DNA of 32,337 bases from an uncultured Solirubrobacteraceae bacterium. GTDB taxonomy: Bacteria; Actinomycetota; Thermoleophilia; Solirubrobacterales; Solirubrobacteraceae. The position numbers and the translations under genes were made by a program. Positions 22,832 to 32,337 of this stretch are shown here, piece by piece (position 1 is the stretch's first letter; each line of letters opens with the position of its first letter). Location of the stretch: positions 1-32,337 of the forward strand of contig CADCVQ010000037.1 of NCBI GenBank assembly GCA_902806175.1, written 5' to 3'. Below the pieces are notes generated by a model. It worked only from the letters and a program-made list of their open reading frames with translations, ran no database searches and was not told the origin of the DNA.

Positions 22832-23611
22832 ATGACCGGCAAGCTCGCGATCCTCGACGGCGACGTGATGGACGTCGCACAGGCGCAGATCCCCGTGACC
22901 GACGAGGGCCTGCTGCGCGGCGACGGCGTGTTCGAGGTCGTGCGCCTCTACGAGGGCCGGCCCTACGGCCTGGAGGAGCACCTCGAGCGGATGGCGCGCA
23001 GCGCCGCGACGCTGCGGCTGGCCTTCGACATCGACGCCGTCCGCGCCGACGCCGAGAAGCTGCTCGAGCATTCCGAGCCCGCCGACGGCGCGCTGCGGCT
23101 GCTCGTCACGCGCGGCGGCCGGCGCATCGGGATCGTCGAGGACCTGCACGTCATGCCCGAGACGGTCGCCCTGGCGACGATCACGTACACGCCGACGCGC
23201 GTGCTCGACGGCGTCAAGTCGCTCTCCTACGCGGCGAACATGCTGGCGACGCGGATCGCCCGCGAGCAGGGCGCCGACGAGGCGCTGCTCGTGACGCCGC
23301 ACGGGCGCGTGCTCGAGGGTCCGACGACCTCGTTCTTCTACGTCCTGGATGGCGCGTTGTGCACGCCGCCGCTGGAGGACCGGATCCTCGACTCGATCAC
23401 GCGCCGCGCGCTGTTCGCCGTCACGGACGCGCGCGAGCGCATCACGACGCTCGACGACCTGCGCAACGCCGGCGAGGCCTTCCTCGCCTCCTCTGCGCGT
23501 GAGGTGCAACCGGTGCGCGCGGTCGACGACATCGCGATCCCCGCCGTCCCCGGGCCGGTGTCGCTCGAGGCGGCGCGGGCCGTCGCCGCGTACATCGAGG
23601 CGCGGCTCTGA
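22832..23611 (+). CDS. Class IV (branched-chain/D-amino acid type) aminotransferase or aminodeoxychorismate lyase
   Basis: The 259-residue protein belongs to fold-type IV PLP enzymes. It shows the N-terminal DEGLLRGDGVFEVVRLYEG block, the HLERMARSAATLRL block, the PLP lysine in GVKSLSYAANM (K129), and EGPTTSFFYV, in place of the common EGxxSNxF. The motif around K129 resembles D-amino acid aminotransferase and BCAT. Family members include IlvE, D-alanine aminotransferase and PabC (4-amino-4-deoxychorismate lyase); sequence alone does not decide. It starts an operon with the epimerase gene, whose CTG start overlaps its stop. Confidence 0.9.
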   Translation: MTGKLAILDGDVMDVAQAQIPVTDEGLLRGDGVFEVVRLYEGRPYGLEEHLERMARSAATLRLAFDIDAVRADAEKLLEHSEPADGALRLLVTRGGRRIGIVEDLHVMPETVALATITYTPTRVLDGVKSLSYAANMLATRIAREQGADEALLVTPHGRVLEGPTTSFFYVLDGALCTPPLEDRILDSITRRALFAVTDARERITTLDDLRNAGEAFLASSAREVQPVRAVDDIAIPAVPGPVSLEAARAVAAYIEARL

Positions 23612-24675
23612 AGATCGTCACGGTCATCGGCAACCGCCCGCAGTTCATCAAGGCGGCCGCGGTGTCCGGTCCCCTGCGCGCCGCGCACGACGAGCTGCTC
23701 GTGCACACCGGCCAGCACTACGACGACGAGCTGTCGGCGATCTTCGTGCGCGAGCTCGACGTGCCGCCACCGGATGTCGAGCTGCACCTCGGCGGCGGCT
23801 CGAACACGACGCAGACCGCCCGCATGCTCGGCGCGCTCGGGGAGCTGCTGCGCGACGCGGCGCCCGACGCGGTGCTCGTCTACGGCGACACGAACTCGAC
23901 GCTCGCGGGCGCACTGGCGGCGACACAGGCCCATATCCCCGTCGCCCACGTCGAGGCCGGCATGCGCTCCTTTGACCGCGCGATGCCCGAGGAGATCAAC
24001 CGCGTCCTCACCGATCACCTCAGCGACCTGCTGCTCGCGCCCTCGCAGATCGCCGCGGACAACCTCGCGCGCGAGTCCGTGGGCGGTGCCGTACAGGTCG
24101 TCGGCGATGTCATGGTCGACGTCGCGCGCGTGCTCGCCCCGCGCGCGGCCGCCGACGACGGGCCGCTGCGACAGGCGGGCGTGATGCCGGGGAAGTACGT
24201 CCTGGCGACGGCGCACCGCGCCGGCACGGTCGACGACCCGCGGCGCCTGGCGCAGTTCGTCGAGTTGCTGCTCGGCATCGACGAGCCAATCGTGCTGGCG
24301 CTGCATCCGCGTACCCGTGCGCGGCTGGAGGCGGCCGACCTGCTCGCACGCGTCGAGACGGGCACGATCGTCCTGCCGCCGCTCGGCTACCTCGCCTTCG
24401 CCTCCCTGCTGATGCGCGCACGCGCGGTGCTGACGGACTCCGGCGGCGTGCAGAAGGAGGCCTACCTCGCGGGCGTGCCGTGCGTGACGCTGCGTGACAC
24501 GACGGAGTGGGTCGAGACCGTCGAGGCGGGCTGGAACGTCCTCGTCGACCTCGACGCGGGCGCCGCCGCCACTGCGCTCGCCCGCGCCGCGCCGGCCCAC
24601 CGGCCCGAGCTCTACGGCGACGGCCACGCCGCCGATCGGGTCGTGGCGGCGATCGGCGACGAGCTGGATGGTTAG
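23608..24675 (+). CDS. wecB: Non-hydrolysing UDP-N-acetylglucosamine 2-epimerase, CTG start
   Basis: WecB interconverts UDP-GlcNAc and UDP-ManNAc for cell-surface polymers. The family N-terminus, K-I-V-T-V-I-G-N-R-P-Q-F-I-K, begins exactly at a CTG (23608) that overlaps the aminotransferase stop (CTGA). The next usual start, a GTG at 23662, would remove 18 residues including the conserved RPQ. The length is then 355. Catalytic residues are present: Asp in YGDTNS, Glu in HVEAGMRS, Glu in PEEINR and His in TAHRAG. The usual HRxEN motif reads HRAGTV, so the Glu-Asn pair is changed. Other motifs: TGQHYDD, DSGGVQKEAY and TTEWVET. The next gene overlaps it. Confidence 0.93.
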   Translation: MKIVTVIGNRPQFIKAAAVSGPLRAAHDELLVHTGQHYDDELSAIFVRELDVPPPDVELHLGGGSNTTQTARMLGALGELLRDAAPDAVLVYGDTNSTLAGALAATQAHIPVAHVEAGMRSFDRAMPEEINRVLTDHLSDLLLAPSQIAADNLARESVGGAVQVVGDVMVDVARVLAPRAAADDGPLRQAGVMPGKYVLATAHRAGTVDDPRRLAQFVELLLGIDEPIVLALHPRTRARLEAADLLARVETGTIVLPPLGYLAFASLLMRARAVLTDSGGVQKEAYLAGVPCVTLRDTTEWVETVEAGWNVLVDLDAGAAATALARAAPAHRPELYGDGHAADRVVAAIGDELDG

Positions 24676-25377
24676 GCTCTCGGGCGCGATGCCCGATGCC
24701 CCCGGACTGATTCTCAGCCCCACCGCGCAGGTCGGCAGCGGCGTGACCTTCGGCGCCCACGTCGTCGTCCACGACGGCGTCATCATCGCCGACAACTGCA
24801 CGATCGGCGACGGCGCCGTGCTCGGCAAGACGCCGAAGCTCGCCAGGCGCTCGACGGCCCCGCGTGACCCGCTCGACGGCCTCGTCCTCGCGGAGGGGGT
24901 CACCGTCGGCACCCACGCGGTCCTCTTCGCCGGCGCCCGCGTCGGCGCCGGCTCGATCGTCGCCGACCAGGCGTTCGTCCGCGAGCGCGCGATGATCGGC
25001 ACGGAGACCGTCATCGGCCGCGCGAGCGGCGTGGACAACGACGTGCAGATCGGCGACCGCGTGCGGATCCAGTCGCAGGCGTACGTGACGGCCTACAGCG
25101 TCGTCGAGGACGACGTCTTCTTCGGTCCGTGCGCGATGACGACGAACGACGACACGATGGCGCGCCACCCCAGCGGGATGGCGCTGCGCGGCGCGACCCT
25201 GCGGCGCGCCTGCCGGATCGGCGGCGGCGCCGTGCTCGTGCCGGGCGTCGAGATCGGCGAGGAGGCGTTCGTCGCCGCGGGAGCGGTCGTCACGGCCGAC
25301 GTGCCCGCGCGCAAAGTCGTCATGGGGGTGCCGGCACGGCTCGTGCGCGACGTCCCCGATGCGGACCTGCTCGAGCG

Positions 25378-25387
<10 letters not shown>
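24668..25387 (+). CDS. Hexapeptide-repeat acyltransferase (left-handed beta-helix)
   Basis: The protein has 239 residues from an ATG at 24668 (overlapping wecB by 8 bases) or 232 from ATG 24689, which follows a TAGGCT box by 10 nt. Its many hexapeptide repeats (for example VGSGVTFGAHVVVHDGV, CTIGDGAVLG, VTVGTHAVLFAGARVGAG) form a left-handed beta-helix, ending in the C-terminal PARKVVMGVPARLVRD motif. It resembles sugar O- or N-acetyltransferases such as WbpD and WlbB, which act on UDP-sugars. The loop around GKTPKLARRSTAPRDPLDG is a non-repeat insertion. Context with the epimerase suggests a nucleotide-sugar pathway for surface glycans. Confidence 0.88.
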
Positions 25388-27440
<2,053 letters not shown>

Positions 27441-27450
27441 GACGGCTGGA

Positions 27451-28173
27451 TCAGACGCCCGGCCGCTGCTGGCGCGCGTCGGGGCCCCAGAGCGGGAGCA
27501 CCTCGCACATCTCCTCCAGCCGCGACACCGTGCGCTCGTTGATCTGCTCGGCGAGCTCGCCGCGCTCGAGGTTCGTCGTGATGATCACCGAGCGCTCGTC
27601 CTCGTAGCGCGCGTTGACGATCGCGTAGAGCTGCTCGAGCACCCAGGGGCTCGTCTTCTCGGCGCCGACGTCGTCGATGTGCAGCAGGTCGACGGCGGCC
27701 AGCCGGTCCAGCAGGTCGACGCTGTCGCTGGCCTCGTCGAAGGTGCTGCGGCGGATGTCGGTCAGCAGGCGTGGCAGCGAGTAGATCGCGACGCTGCGCC
27801 CCGCCTCGAGCGCCTGGCGCGAGACGAGCATCGCGAGCGTCGTCTTGCCGGTGCCGACCGAGCCGAAGAACCACAGCCCGCGCCCGCCGTCGAGGTTCTC
27901 GTCGATGCGGTTGACGAAGCGCTTGACCGCGGCCGTCACGGGCGCCGCGATCTCGGTCACCGGCGGGCGGTCGAACGACACGCCGCGGTACTTGCGCGGG
28001 ATGACGCCGCTGAGCGAGCGGGCGCGGGCGCGGCTGACGCGCTGTGCGCGGCAGCGGCAGTCGCGCGCGCTGTTCGTGGCATCGTCGAAGACGAAACCGC
28101 TGCCGTCGCAGAGGTCAAACGGGCAGGTGTCGGCGAGCACGGTTGCCGAGAATACGTCACGCGCAGGCGCCAT
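27451..28173 (-). CDS. DnaC/DnaI/IstB-like AAA+ ATPase (probable helicase loader)
   Basis: From ATG 28173 the product is 240 residues. An in-frame start at 28317 is rejected because the leaderless promoter lies between. The N-terminal part holds a Cys-rich knuckle (CPFDLCDGSGF ... DCRCRAQR) like the zinc-binding N-terminus of DnaI. The ATPase core follows with Walker A GSVGTGKTT, Walker B LLHIDDVGAE, a sensor-like IITTN and the VSRLEEM region typical of DnaC/IstB proteins. It probably loads the replicative helicase; a role in transposition is less likely because no transposase is nearby. Confidence 0.88.
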   Translation of the reverse strand: MAPARDVFSATVLADTCPFDLCDGSGFVFDDATNSARDCRCRAQRVSRARARSLSGVIPRKYRGVSFDRPPVTEIAAPVTAAVKRFVNRIDENLDGGRGLWFFGSVGTGKTTLAMLVSRQALEAGRSVAIYSLPRLLTDIRRSTFDEASDSVDLLDRLAAVDLLHIDDVGAEKTSPWVLEQLYAIVNARYEDERSVIITTNLERGELAEQINERTVSRLEEMCEVLPLWGPDARQQRPGV

Positions 28174-28179
28174 CGCGCG

Positions 28180-28185
28180 AGTGTA
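28180..28185 (-). promoter_or_regulatory. Minus-10 box TACACT for the DnaC-like gene
   Basis: TACACT on the minus strand ends 6 nt before the ATG at 28173, predicting a leaderless transcript and fixing this start. Confidence 0.6.
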
Positions 28186-28284
28186 AGGTGCGCGATGCAA
28201 CCTGCCGCGGAGCCGCGCGCGGCGGGTCCGCATTTTGGGGGCACGGCTCTCGATCAAGCGGTCCGCGCGGCTGCGCGGCCGGGC

Positions 28285-28302
28285 CTCGTCGCGTTCGACG
28301 AG
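28285..28302 (-). terminator. Hairpin downstream of the FG-GAP gene
   Basis: CTCGTCG and CGACGAG form a perfect 7-bp stem with a 4-nt loop, 32 bases after the minus-strand stop at 28334. A second dyad CCGCGC-GGCT-GCGCGG lies at 28263-28278. Neither has a T-run. I see no gene between 28186 and 28333; the short plus frame from 28195 looks like a shadow. Confidence 0.4.
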
Positions 28303-28333
28303 ACCCAGCCCGCGCAACCGGCGCCTGCCCGAG

Positions 28334-30691
28334 CTAGCGCGCGGTCCTGCGCGCGCTGCGACGCGATGCCGCGACGGACACCCGCTCGCGCGCCGACTGG
28401 GCGCCCGTACAGGCGTCGGACGGCAGCACCCGGGCGCGGAACAGCGTCGTGCTCGTCACCCTGATGAACGGCGACTGGAACGTGCCCCGGCTGCTGGTCC
28501 TGACCGTCCGGAACGTCGTGAAGCGCGTCCCGCGCAGTGCGCGCCGCTGCAGCTGGACCGACTGGCCCGGCTCGCATGCCGCGGCGTTCGCGAACGCCTC
28601 GACGGCTCCGCGCAGCCGGACGGTGCCGCTGCGCCGCACCGACGTGCGCGATGCGTCGAGATCGACCGTGCGTCCGGCCAGAGCTACGCCCGCGCCACCA
28701 CCGCCGCCGCCCGCGGGGCCGGCCGGACCCGGGCTACCGGCCGGGCCGGGGCTCCCCGGCTCGCCGGGGCTACCGGCCGGTCCGGGCGGGCCCGCGGGCG
28801 GACCCGGAGGCGTCGGAACGACCGCGTTGGGGTCGCTGCGGAACAGGTACAGGCGCCCCACGTCGAGGATCGACGGCGTCCCGCCGTCCCAGCGCACCGA
28901 CGAAACGGCGAAGTCCAGGAATCCGTCCGCGTTGAGGTCGCCGATCGGGAACAGCTTGCTGCCGAAGCCGCTCTCGGGCTGGGCGTCGGGATCGGAGATC
29001 ACCTGCAGGGGCTGGTTGTTGGCCGGGTTCATGATGGTCACGTCAAACGACGTGTCCTCCTTGTTGGCTGTCTGGACGGCGGAGAACTGGCCGACCATCA
29101 CCTCGTTGCCGACCTGCGACCCGCCCACGAGCTCGCCCGCGCCCTCCGTCGGGTTGCCGAAGCGCCCGAAGGTGTTGGGTGTCGGGTCGTCCATCTGGGC
29201 GAACACGATGAAGTTCTGCGTGAAGTTTCCGCTGAACACGTACGCCCGGCCCGACTGCGCCTTGTTCTGCGCATGCTGAAACCCGGCCAGGACCACATCG
29301 GGAAGCGCCGTGTCACCGAGGTTTCCGACCGCGAACTGCTGGCCTGTGTTGAAGCCGAACAAGGCATTGGAAACAGGCTCGGGGTTGTTGTAGACGTACA
29401 GCAGCGCGCCGGTCGCGCCGTCGTACAGGAAGGCGAGGCCCGCCTCGAAGTACTGCGGATCGGGGTCGAACATCGGGATGTCCGCCCGCTGGGCCGAGAC
29501 GACGAAGTCCGGCTTGCCGTCCTGGACGATCGTGCGATTGGCCGCGAGGCAGCGCTCGCCCGGAGCGATACCGGGCTGCGTGCACGTTCCGACATCGCCG
29601 ACCGGCATCTGCGAATGGCCGAAGTTCTCCGGGCGTCCCGCGATGAAGAACGAGTCGTCGGTCTGCGCCGCGATGTTCTTGAGGATCCTCGGCGGCGTCT
29701 CGCCGGCACCCGCGCCGTCGAGGATCTCCGCCGGGTTGGAGCCCGCGATCTCCTCGCCGCGGTAGATGTAGGTGCGACCCGCGGCGACACACGTGGCCGT
29801 ACCCGCCGTCCTGGCGCAATGCGATTCGGGATGGGCGGTCGCGCCGGTCTCGGGGAAGGCATTGGCGCCGATGACCACATCACCGACGCCGCCGGCACCG
29901 TCGAAGTCGCCGGTCCGCACGCTCGCGGGCATCGCCGCGCTGGTCAGGCACGGCCCGATGCCCGAGTTGCCGGCACATGGCGGTAGACCGCGAGGATTGG
30001 TCACCGTGCGCCCGAAGCCGCCCCTGACGGGGTTCGCGGCCGTAGCGACCGCGGGCAGCGGGTTCTCTGAGATGCGCGCCGCGATCAGCGCCCGATCCGC
30101 GGCCGGCATGTCGATCCTCTTGAGGATCGCGAGCGTCCTGCCGTCGAGAACGTAGGCCCGGCCGACGTCGGGGACGCCGCCGACGTCGACGCCGCCGAGG
30201 CCGATGAGGATCTCGTTGACGCCATCCGGCGGGCCGACGGTCGCGCTCGCACAGGTCGGCCCCACCTGGCCTGCGACCTGCGCCGGAGCGTTCGCGCAGC
30301 TGCCGATGTCGGTCATCCGGCCGATGTGGTTGTCGGCACCGGTGTTGCCGCGCGTGCCGCCTCCGTCGCCGACGTTGACGTTGCGCAGGACCTCGCCGGT
30401 CGCGCCGCTGAACAGCCAGATGGTGCCCGCGTTCTCGAAGCCGGCAACGCCGGCGAAACTGCCGTTGAACTGCATGACGACGAAGTCTTCCCTGCCGTCG
30501 GCGTTGGTGTCGCCGATCGAGATGCTCGAGTTGCCGAAGCCGGCGTTGGCGGTCGGCAGCGGCGACTCGATGCGCTGGACCTGATAGCCCGGTGGCAGCG
30601 CGGCCGGCGCGGTGCTGGCTCCGACGGCTGCCAGCGACAGCAGCATGGCGCCTACCAGGATGCCGCAACGACGCAATCTGGACTGACCCAC
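28334..30691 (-). CDS. Secreted FG-GAP (integrin-alpha-like) protein with collagen-like segment
   Basis: This 785-residue protein starts at a GTG preceded by GGGGAGAG, a good ribosome site. The signal peptide ends near residue 30 (GILVGAMLLSLAAVGASTAPA). FG-GAP repeats with Asp-rich Ca-binding loops are seen: GDTNADGREDFVV (~60-72), GDFDGAGGVGDVVIG and GDLNADGFLDFAVS, with blade motifs such as VGRAYVLDGRTL, GRTYIYRGEE and GRAYVFSGNF. They should form a beta-propeller. Residues ~626-655 are a Gly-X-Y run (GPAGSPGEPGSP and similar) of about nine triplets, a collagen-like stalk. A C-terminal beta-domain (~670-785, Arg-rich end) follows. It is probably a cell-surface or released adhesin-like protein; ligand unknown. 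It is divergent from the RCC1 gene. Confidence 0.87.
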   Translation of the reverse strand: MGQSRLRRCGILVGAMLLSLAAVGASTAPAALPPGYQVQRIESPLPTANAGFGNSSISIGDTNADGREDFVVMQFNGSFAGVAGFENAGTIWLFSGATGEVLRNVNVGDGGGTRGNTGADNHIGRMTDIGSCANAPAQVAGQVGPTCASATVGPPDGVNEILIGLGGVDVGGVPDVGRAYVLDGRTLAILKRIDMPAADRALIAARISENPLPAVATAANPVRGGFGRTVTNPRGLPPCAGNSGIGPCLTSAAMPASVRTGDFDGAGGVGDVVIGANAFPETGATAHPESHCARTAGTATCVAAGRTYIYRGEEIAGSNPAEILDGAGAGETPPRILKNIAAQTDDSFFIAGRPENFGHSQMPVGDVGTCTQPGIAPGERCLAANRTIVQDGKPDFVVSAQRADIPMFDPDPQYFEAGLAFLYDGATGALLYVYNNPEPVSNALFGFNTGQQFAVGNLGDTALPDVVLAGFQHAQNKAQSGRAYVFSGNFTQNFIVFAQMDDPTPNTFGRFGNPTEGAGELVGGSQVGNEVMVGQFSAVQTANKEDTSFDVTIMNPANNQPLQVISDPDAQPESGFGSKLFPIGDLNADGFLDFAVSSVRWDGGTPSILDVGRLYLFRSDPNAVVPTPPGPPAGPPGPAGSPGEPGSPGPAGSPGPAGPAGGGGGGAGVALAGRTVDLDASRTSVRRSGTVRLRGAVEAFANAAACEPGQSVQLQRRALRGTRFTTFRTVRTSSRGTFQSPFIRVTSTTLFRARVLPSDACTGAQSARERVSVAASRRSARRTAR

Positions 30692-30752
30692 AGCTCACTC
30701 TCCCCTTCTCAGATTCTCCCGGTACATGCCGCCGTAGCGCTGCGGCTAGCTG

Positions 30753-30758
30753 ACCCTA
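30753..30758 (-). promoter_or_regulatory. Possible minus-10 box TAGGGT for the FG-GAP gene
   Basis: On the minus strand TAGGGT would place the start of transcription ~55 nt before the GTG, giving a led message with the GGGGAGAG ribosome site. TATAGG just upstream is another candidate. Confidence 0.3.
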
Positions 30759-30803
30759 ACCTATAGATGGATGGCGAGTAGCACTTTCTTGCCTGCGCTT
30801 CTG

Positions 30804-30809
30804 TAGCCT
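30804..30809 (+). promoter_or_regulatory. Minus-10 box TAGCCT for the RCC1 gene
   Basis: TAGCCT is followed by GGCGCGC and then the GTG at 30817, 7 nt later: another leaderless layout. Confidence 0.5.
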
Positions 30810-30816
30810 GGCGCGC

Positions 30817-32337
30817 GTGCCGGTCTCCTCGACAGCGCGCTCAGCCCCGTCTCGTCGCAGTCGCCGTCCCCGCGTCACACCCATCTGCGGAGCGCTGGTC
30901 GTACTGGCGGTCGTCGCGGTCATGCTTCCGGCCGGCGCCCCCGCCGGCCAGTCCTCCCAGGCCACGCCTGCTCCGGTGGCCCAGGTCGCCGCGGGCGTGT
31001 ACCACTCCTGCGCGTTGGTTGCTCCCCCCGGCCCGCTGACGGCGTCCGCAAGCTTGCCTGTGCGCTGCTGGGGCTTCAGCGGCGATGGCCAGGTCGGCTA
31101 CGGCAACACGAGCGTCATCGGCGACGACGAGACCCCCGCCTCGGCCGGGCCCGTCGATCTCGGCGCGGGTCGAACGGCGCAGGCGCTCGCGGCCGGCGAC
31201 TATCACAGCTGCGCGGTGCTCGACAACGGCAGCGTGCGCTGCTGGGGTTACGGCAACGAGGGCCAGCTCGGCTATGGCAACAGAAACCAGATCGGCAACA
31301 ACGAGACGCCGGGCTCCGTCGGACCCGTGAACCTCGGCGCCGGACGGACGGCCACCGCGATCACCGCCGGCGGCAACCACACCTGCGCGCTGCTCGACAA
31401 CGGTGACGTGCGCTGCTGGGGCCTCGGCGAGTTCGGGCAGCTCGGCTACGGTCCCGGCCCGAATGGCAGCGCGCCGCCGTCGGTCGGCGACACCGAGGAT
31501 CCCGGGCAGGCGGGTCCGGTGAACCTCGGCGGCCGCGACGCGACGGCGATAACCGCGGGCCTCGGCCACACCTGCGCGCTGCTTGACAACGGCACGGTGC
31601 GCTGCTGGGGCCTCGGCGGCAACGGGCAGCTCGGCTACGGCGCCACCGCCGCCGTCCTGGATCCGAGCCAGGTCGCGCAGCCCGTCAACCTCGGCACGGG
31701 GCGCACCGCGAGGGCGATCACCGCCGGCGCCTCACACACCTGCGCGGTGCTCGACGACAACAGCGTGCGCTGCTGGGGGCTGAACGACACCGGGCAGCTC
31801 GGCACCGGGAACACGATCTCGATCGGCGACAACGAGGCGCCCGGATCCGTCGCGCCGGTCAACCTCGGCACGGGGCGTACCGCGATCGCGATCAGTTCCG
31901 GCGGTGAGCACACGTGCGCCGTGCTCGACAACGGCACGGTGCGCTGCTGGGGCTCGGGTCTGTTCGGGCAGCTCGGGTACGCGAGCCTCGCGTCGGTCGG
32001 CGACAACGAGACGCCGGGCTCGTTGCCGGCCGTCGACCTCGGCGCGGGACGCACCGCCACGGCGGTCGCCGCCGGGATCTATCACACGTGCGCACGCCTG
32101 GACGACAGCGGCGTGCGCTGCTGGGGCAACGGGGCCGACGGGCGGCTGGGTCACTGCGCTCGCGCGGACATCGGCGACGACGAGCCGCCCGCGTCGATCG
32201 CGCGCGTCGATCTGGGCGCGGGCGGCGCTGCGTGCCCGGTGGCGCTCACCGTTGCGCCGCCGCCGCCGCCGCCTCCTCCTCCTGCGCCGCTCGGCCCATC
32301 GACTGGCGAGACCCCGGGACCTGCGCCCGCCGCCCCC
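30817..32337 (+). CDS. Secreted RCC1-repeat beta-propeller protein (3' end outside window)
   Basis: The frame is open from the GTG at 30817 to the window end (507 codons). A basic N-terminus and hydrophobic stretch (CGALVVLAVVAVMLPAGAPA) form a signal peptide. Seven repeats of ~56-63 residues follow, each with a core like HSCAVLDNGSVRCWG and then GQLGYGN; cores start near nt 30999, 31201, 31375, 31567, 31735, 31909 and 32083. Seven is the count of a complete RCC1 propeller. Each core has two Cys ten residues apart, suggesting a disulfide in every blade, which suits an extracellular protein. After the last blade comes a Pro-rich linker (PPPPPPPPPAPLGPSTGET) that leads to a further domain beyond the window. 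Function unknown; surface location is inferred. Confidence 0.88.
   Translation, partial: MPVSSTARSAPSRRSRRPRVTPICGALVVLAVVAVMLPAGAPAGQSSQATPAPVAQVAAGVYHSCALVAPPGPLTASASLPVRCWGFSGDGQVGYGNTSVIGDDETPASAGPVDLGAGRTAQALAAGDYHSCAVLDNGSVRCWGYGNEGQLGYGNRNQIGNNETPGSVGPVNLGAGRTATAITAGGNHTCALLDNGDVRCWGLGEFGQLGYGPGPNGSAPPSVGDTEDPGQAGPVNLGGRDATAITAGLGHTCALLDNGTVRCWGLGGNGQLGYGATAAVLDPSQVAQPVNLGTGRTARAITAGASHTCAVLDDNSVRCWGLNDTGQLGTGNTISIGDNEAPGSVAPVNLGTGRTAIAISSGGEHTCAVLDNGTVRCWGSGLFGQLGYASLASVGDNETPGSLPAVDLGAGRTATAVAAGIYHTCARLDDSGVRCWGNGADGRLGHCARADIGDDEPPASIARVDLGAGGAACPVALTVAPPPPPPPPPAPLGPSTGETPGPAPAAP

Noticed and set aside
27451-28173. IstB-type ATPase considered as part of an insertion sequence
   Set aside because: No transposase, terminal inverted repeats or target duplication nearby; the N-terminal Cys knuckle fits DnaI better.
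28195-28464. Short plus-strand frame starting opposite the DnaC-like promoter
   Set aside because: No ribosome site or minus-10, Ala/Arg/Pro composition, and its 3' half overlaps the FG-GAP gene.
28235-29986. 583-codon plus-strand open frame opposite the FG-GAP gene
   Set aside because: Arg/Ala/Gly-rich with no motifs; the minus strand has a signal peptide, FG-GAP repeats and a ribosome site.
30999-32130. Regular ~174-bp DNA periodicity considered as a repeat array or CRISPR
   Set aside because: The repeats are in frame, degenerate at the DNA level and explained by RCC1 blades; there are no spacers.

Overview
The window looks like two unrelated pieces of GC-rich DNA joined inside a gene at about 4685-4692. 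The left piece (1 to ~4690) carries the start of a two-partner-secretion exoprotein on the minus strand, a small unknown gene, and an unusually long flagellar cap gene, fliD, built from Flagellin_IN repeats. An exoprotein that needs an outer membrane, together with this FliD type, suggests a planctomycete-like diderm. The right piece (~4690 to 32337) looks like an actinobacterium of the Thermoleophilia (Solirubrobacterales-like): the gene content, the TAnnnT boxes 6-10 nt from start codons (leaderless transcripts), frequent GTG starts and tightly packed operons fit this. The taxonomy is inferred from protein character only. At the join, fliD runs out of its family frame just as a membrane protein lacking its N-terminus begins in another frame, so a chimeric contig is the simplest reading.

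Layout of the right piece. 4692-7396: two overlapping polytopic membrane proteins of glycosyltransferase (GT-C/GT87) type. 7460-10216: an unknown helical protein, a YmdB-like metallophosphoesterase (minus) and a divergent AI-2E-family permease. 10357-14291: hemB, a fused siroheme-decarboxylase-like protein (AhbA-AhbB type), hemL and a 179-residue unknown protein. 14367-16592: a Rieske protein, a b6-type cytochrome b, and a subunit IV-cytochrome c fusion. 16663-18329: menaquinone methyltransferase and polyprenyl diphosphate synthase. 18374-18799: a zinc-ribbon protein (minus). 18909-21065: tatA, tatC and a TPR-like membrane protein. 21123-21195: tRNA-Lys(CTT). 21293-22762: a glycosidase-like lipoprotein (minus). 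22832-26148: class IV aminotransferase, UDP-GlcNAc 2-epimerase, hexapeptide acyltransferase and a membrane protein. 26102-28173: purA and a DnaC/DnaI-like ATPase (minus). 28334-32337: two divergent secreted proteins, an FG-GAP protein with a collagen-like stalk and a seven-repeat RCC1 protein cut by the window end.

The genes from hemB to tatC form a respiratory block: tetrapyrrole synthesis supplies heme, the qcr genes encode a menaquinol:cytochrome c reductase, menG and the prenyl synthase supply its quinone, and Tat would export the Rieske protein, which carries a twin-arginine-like signal. Points most worth checking are the join at ~4690, the AhbAB-like fusion between hemB and hemL, apparent CTG start codons for tatC and the epimerase gene, the enlarged TatC, the set of leaderless promoters, and the GC hairpins without T-runs at gene ends.
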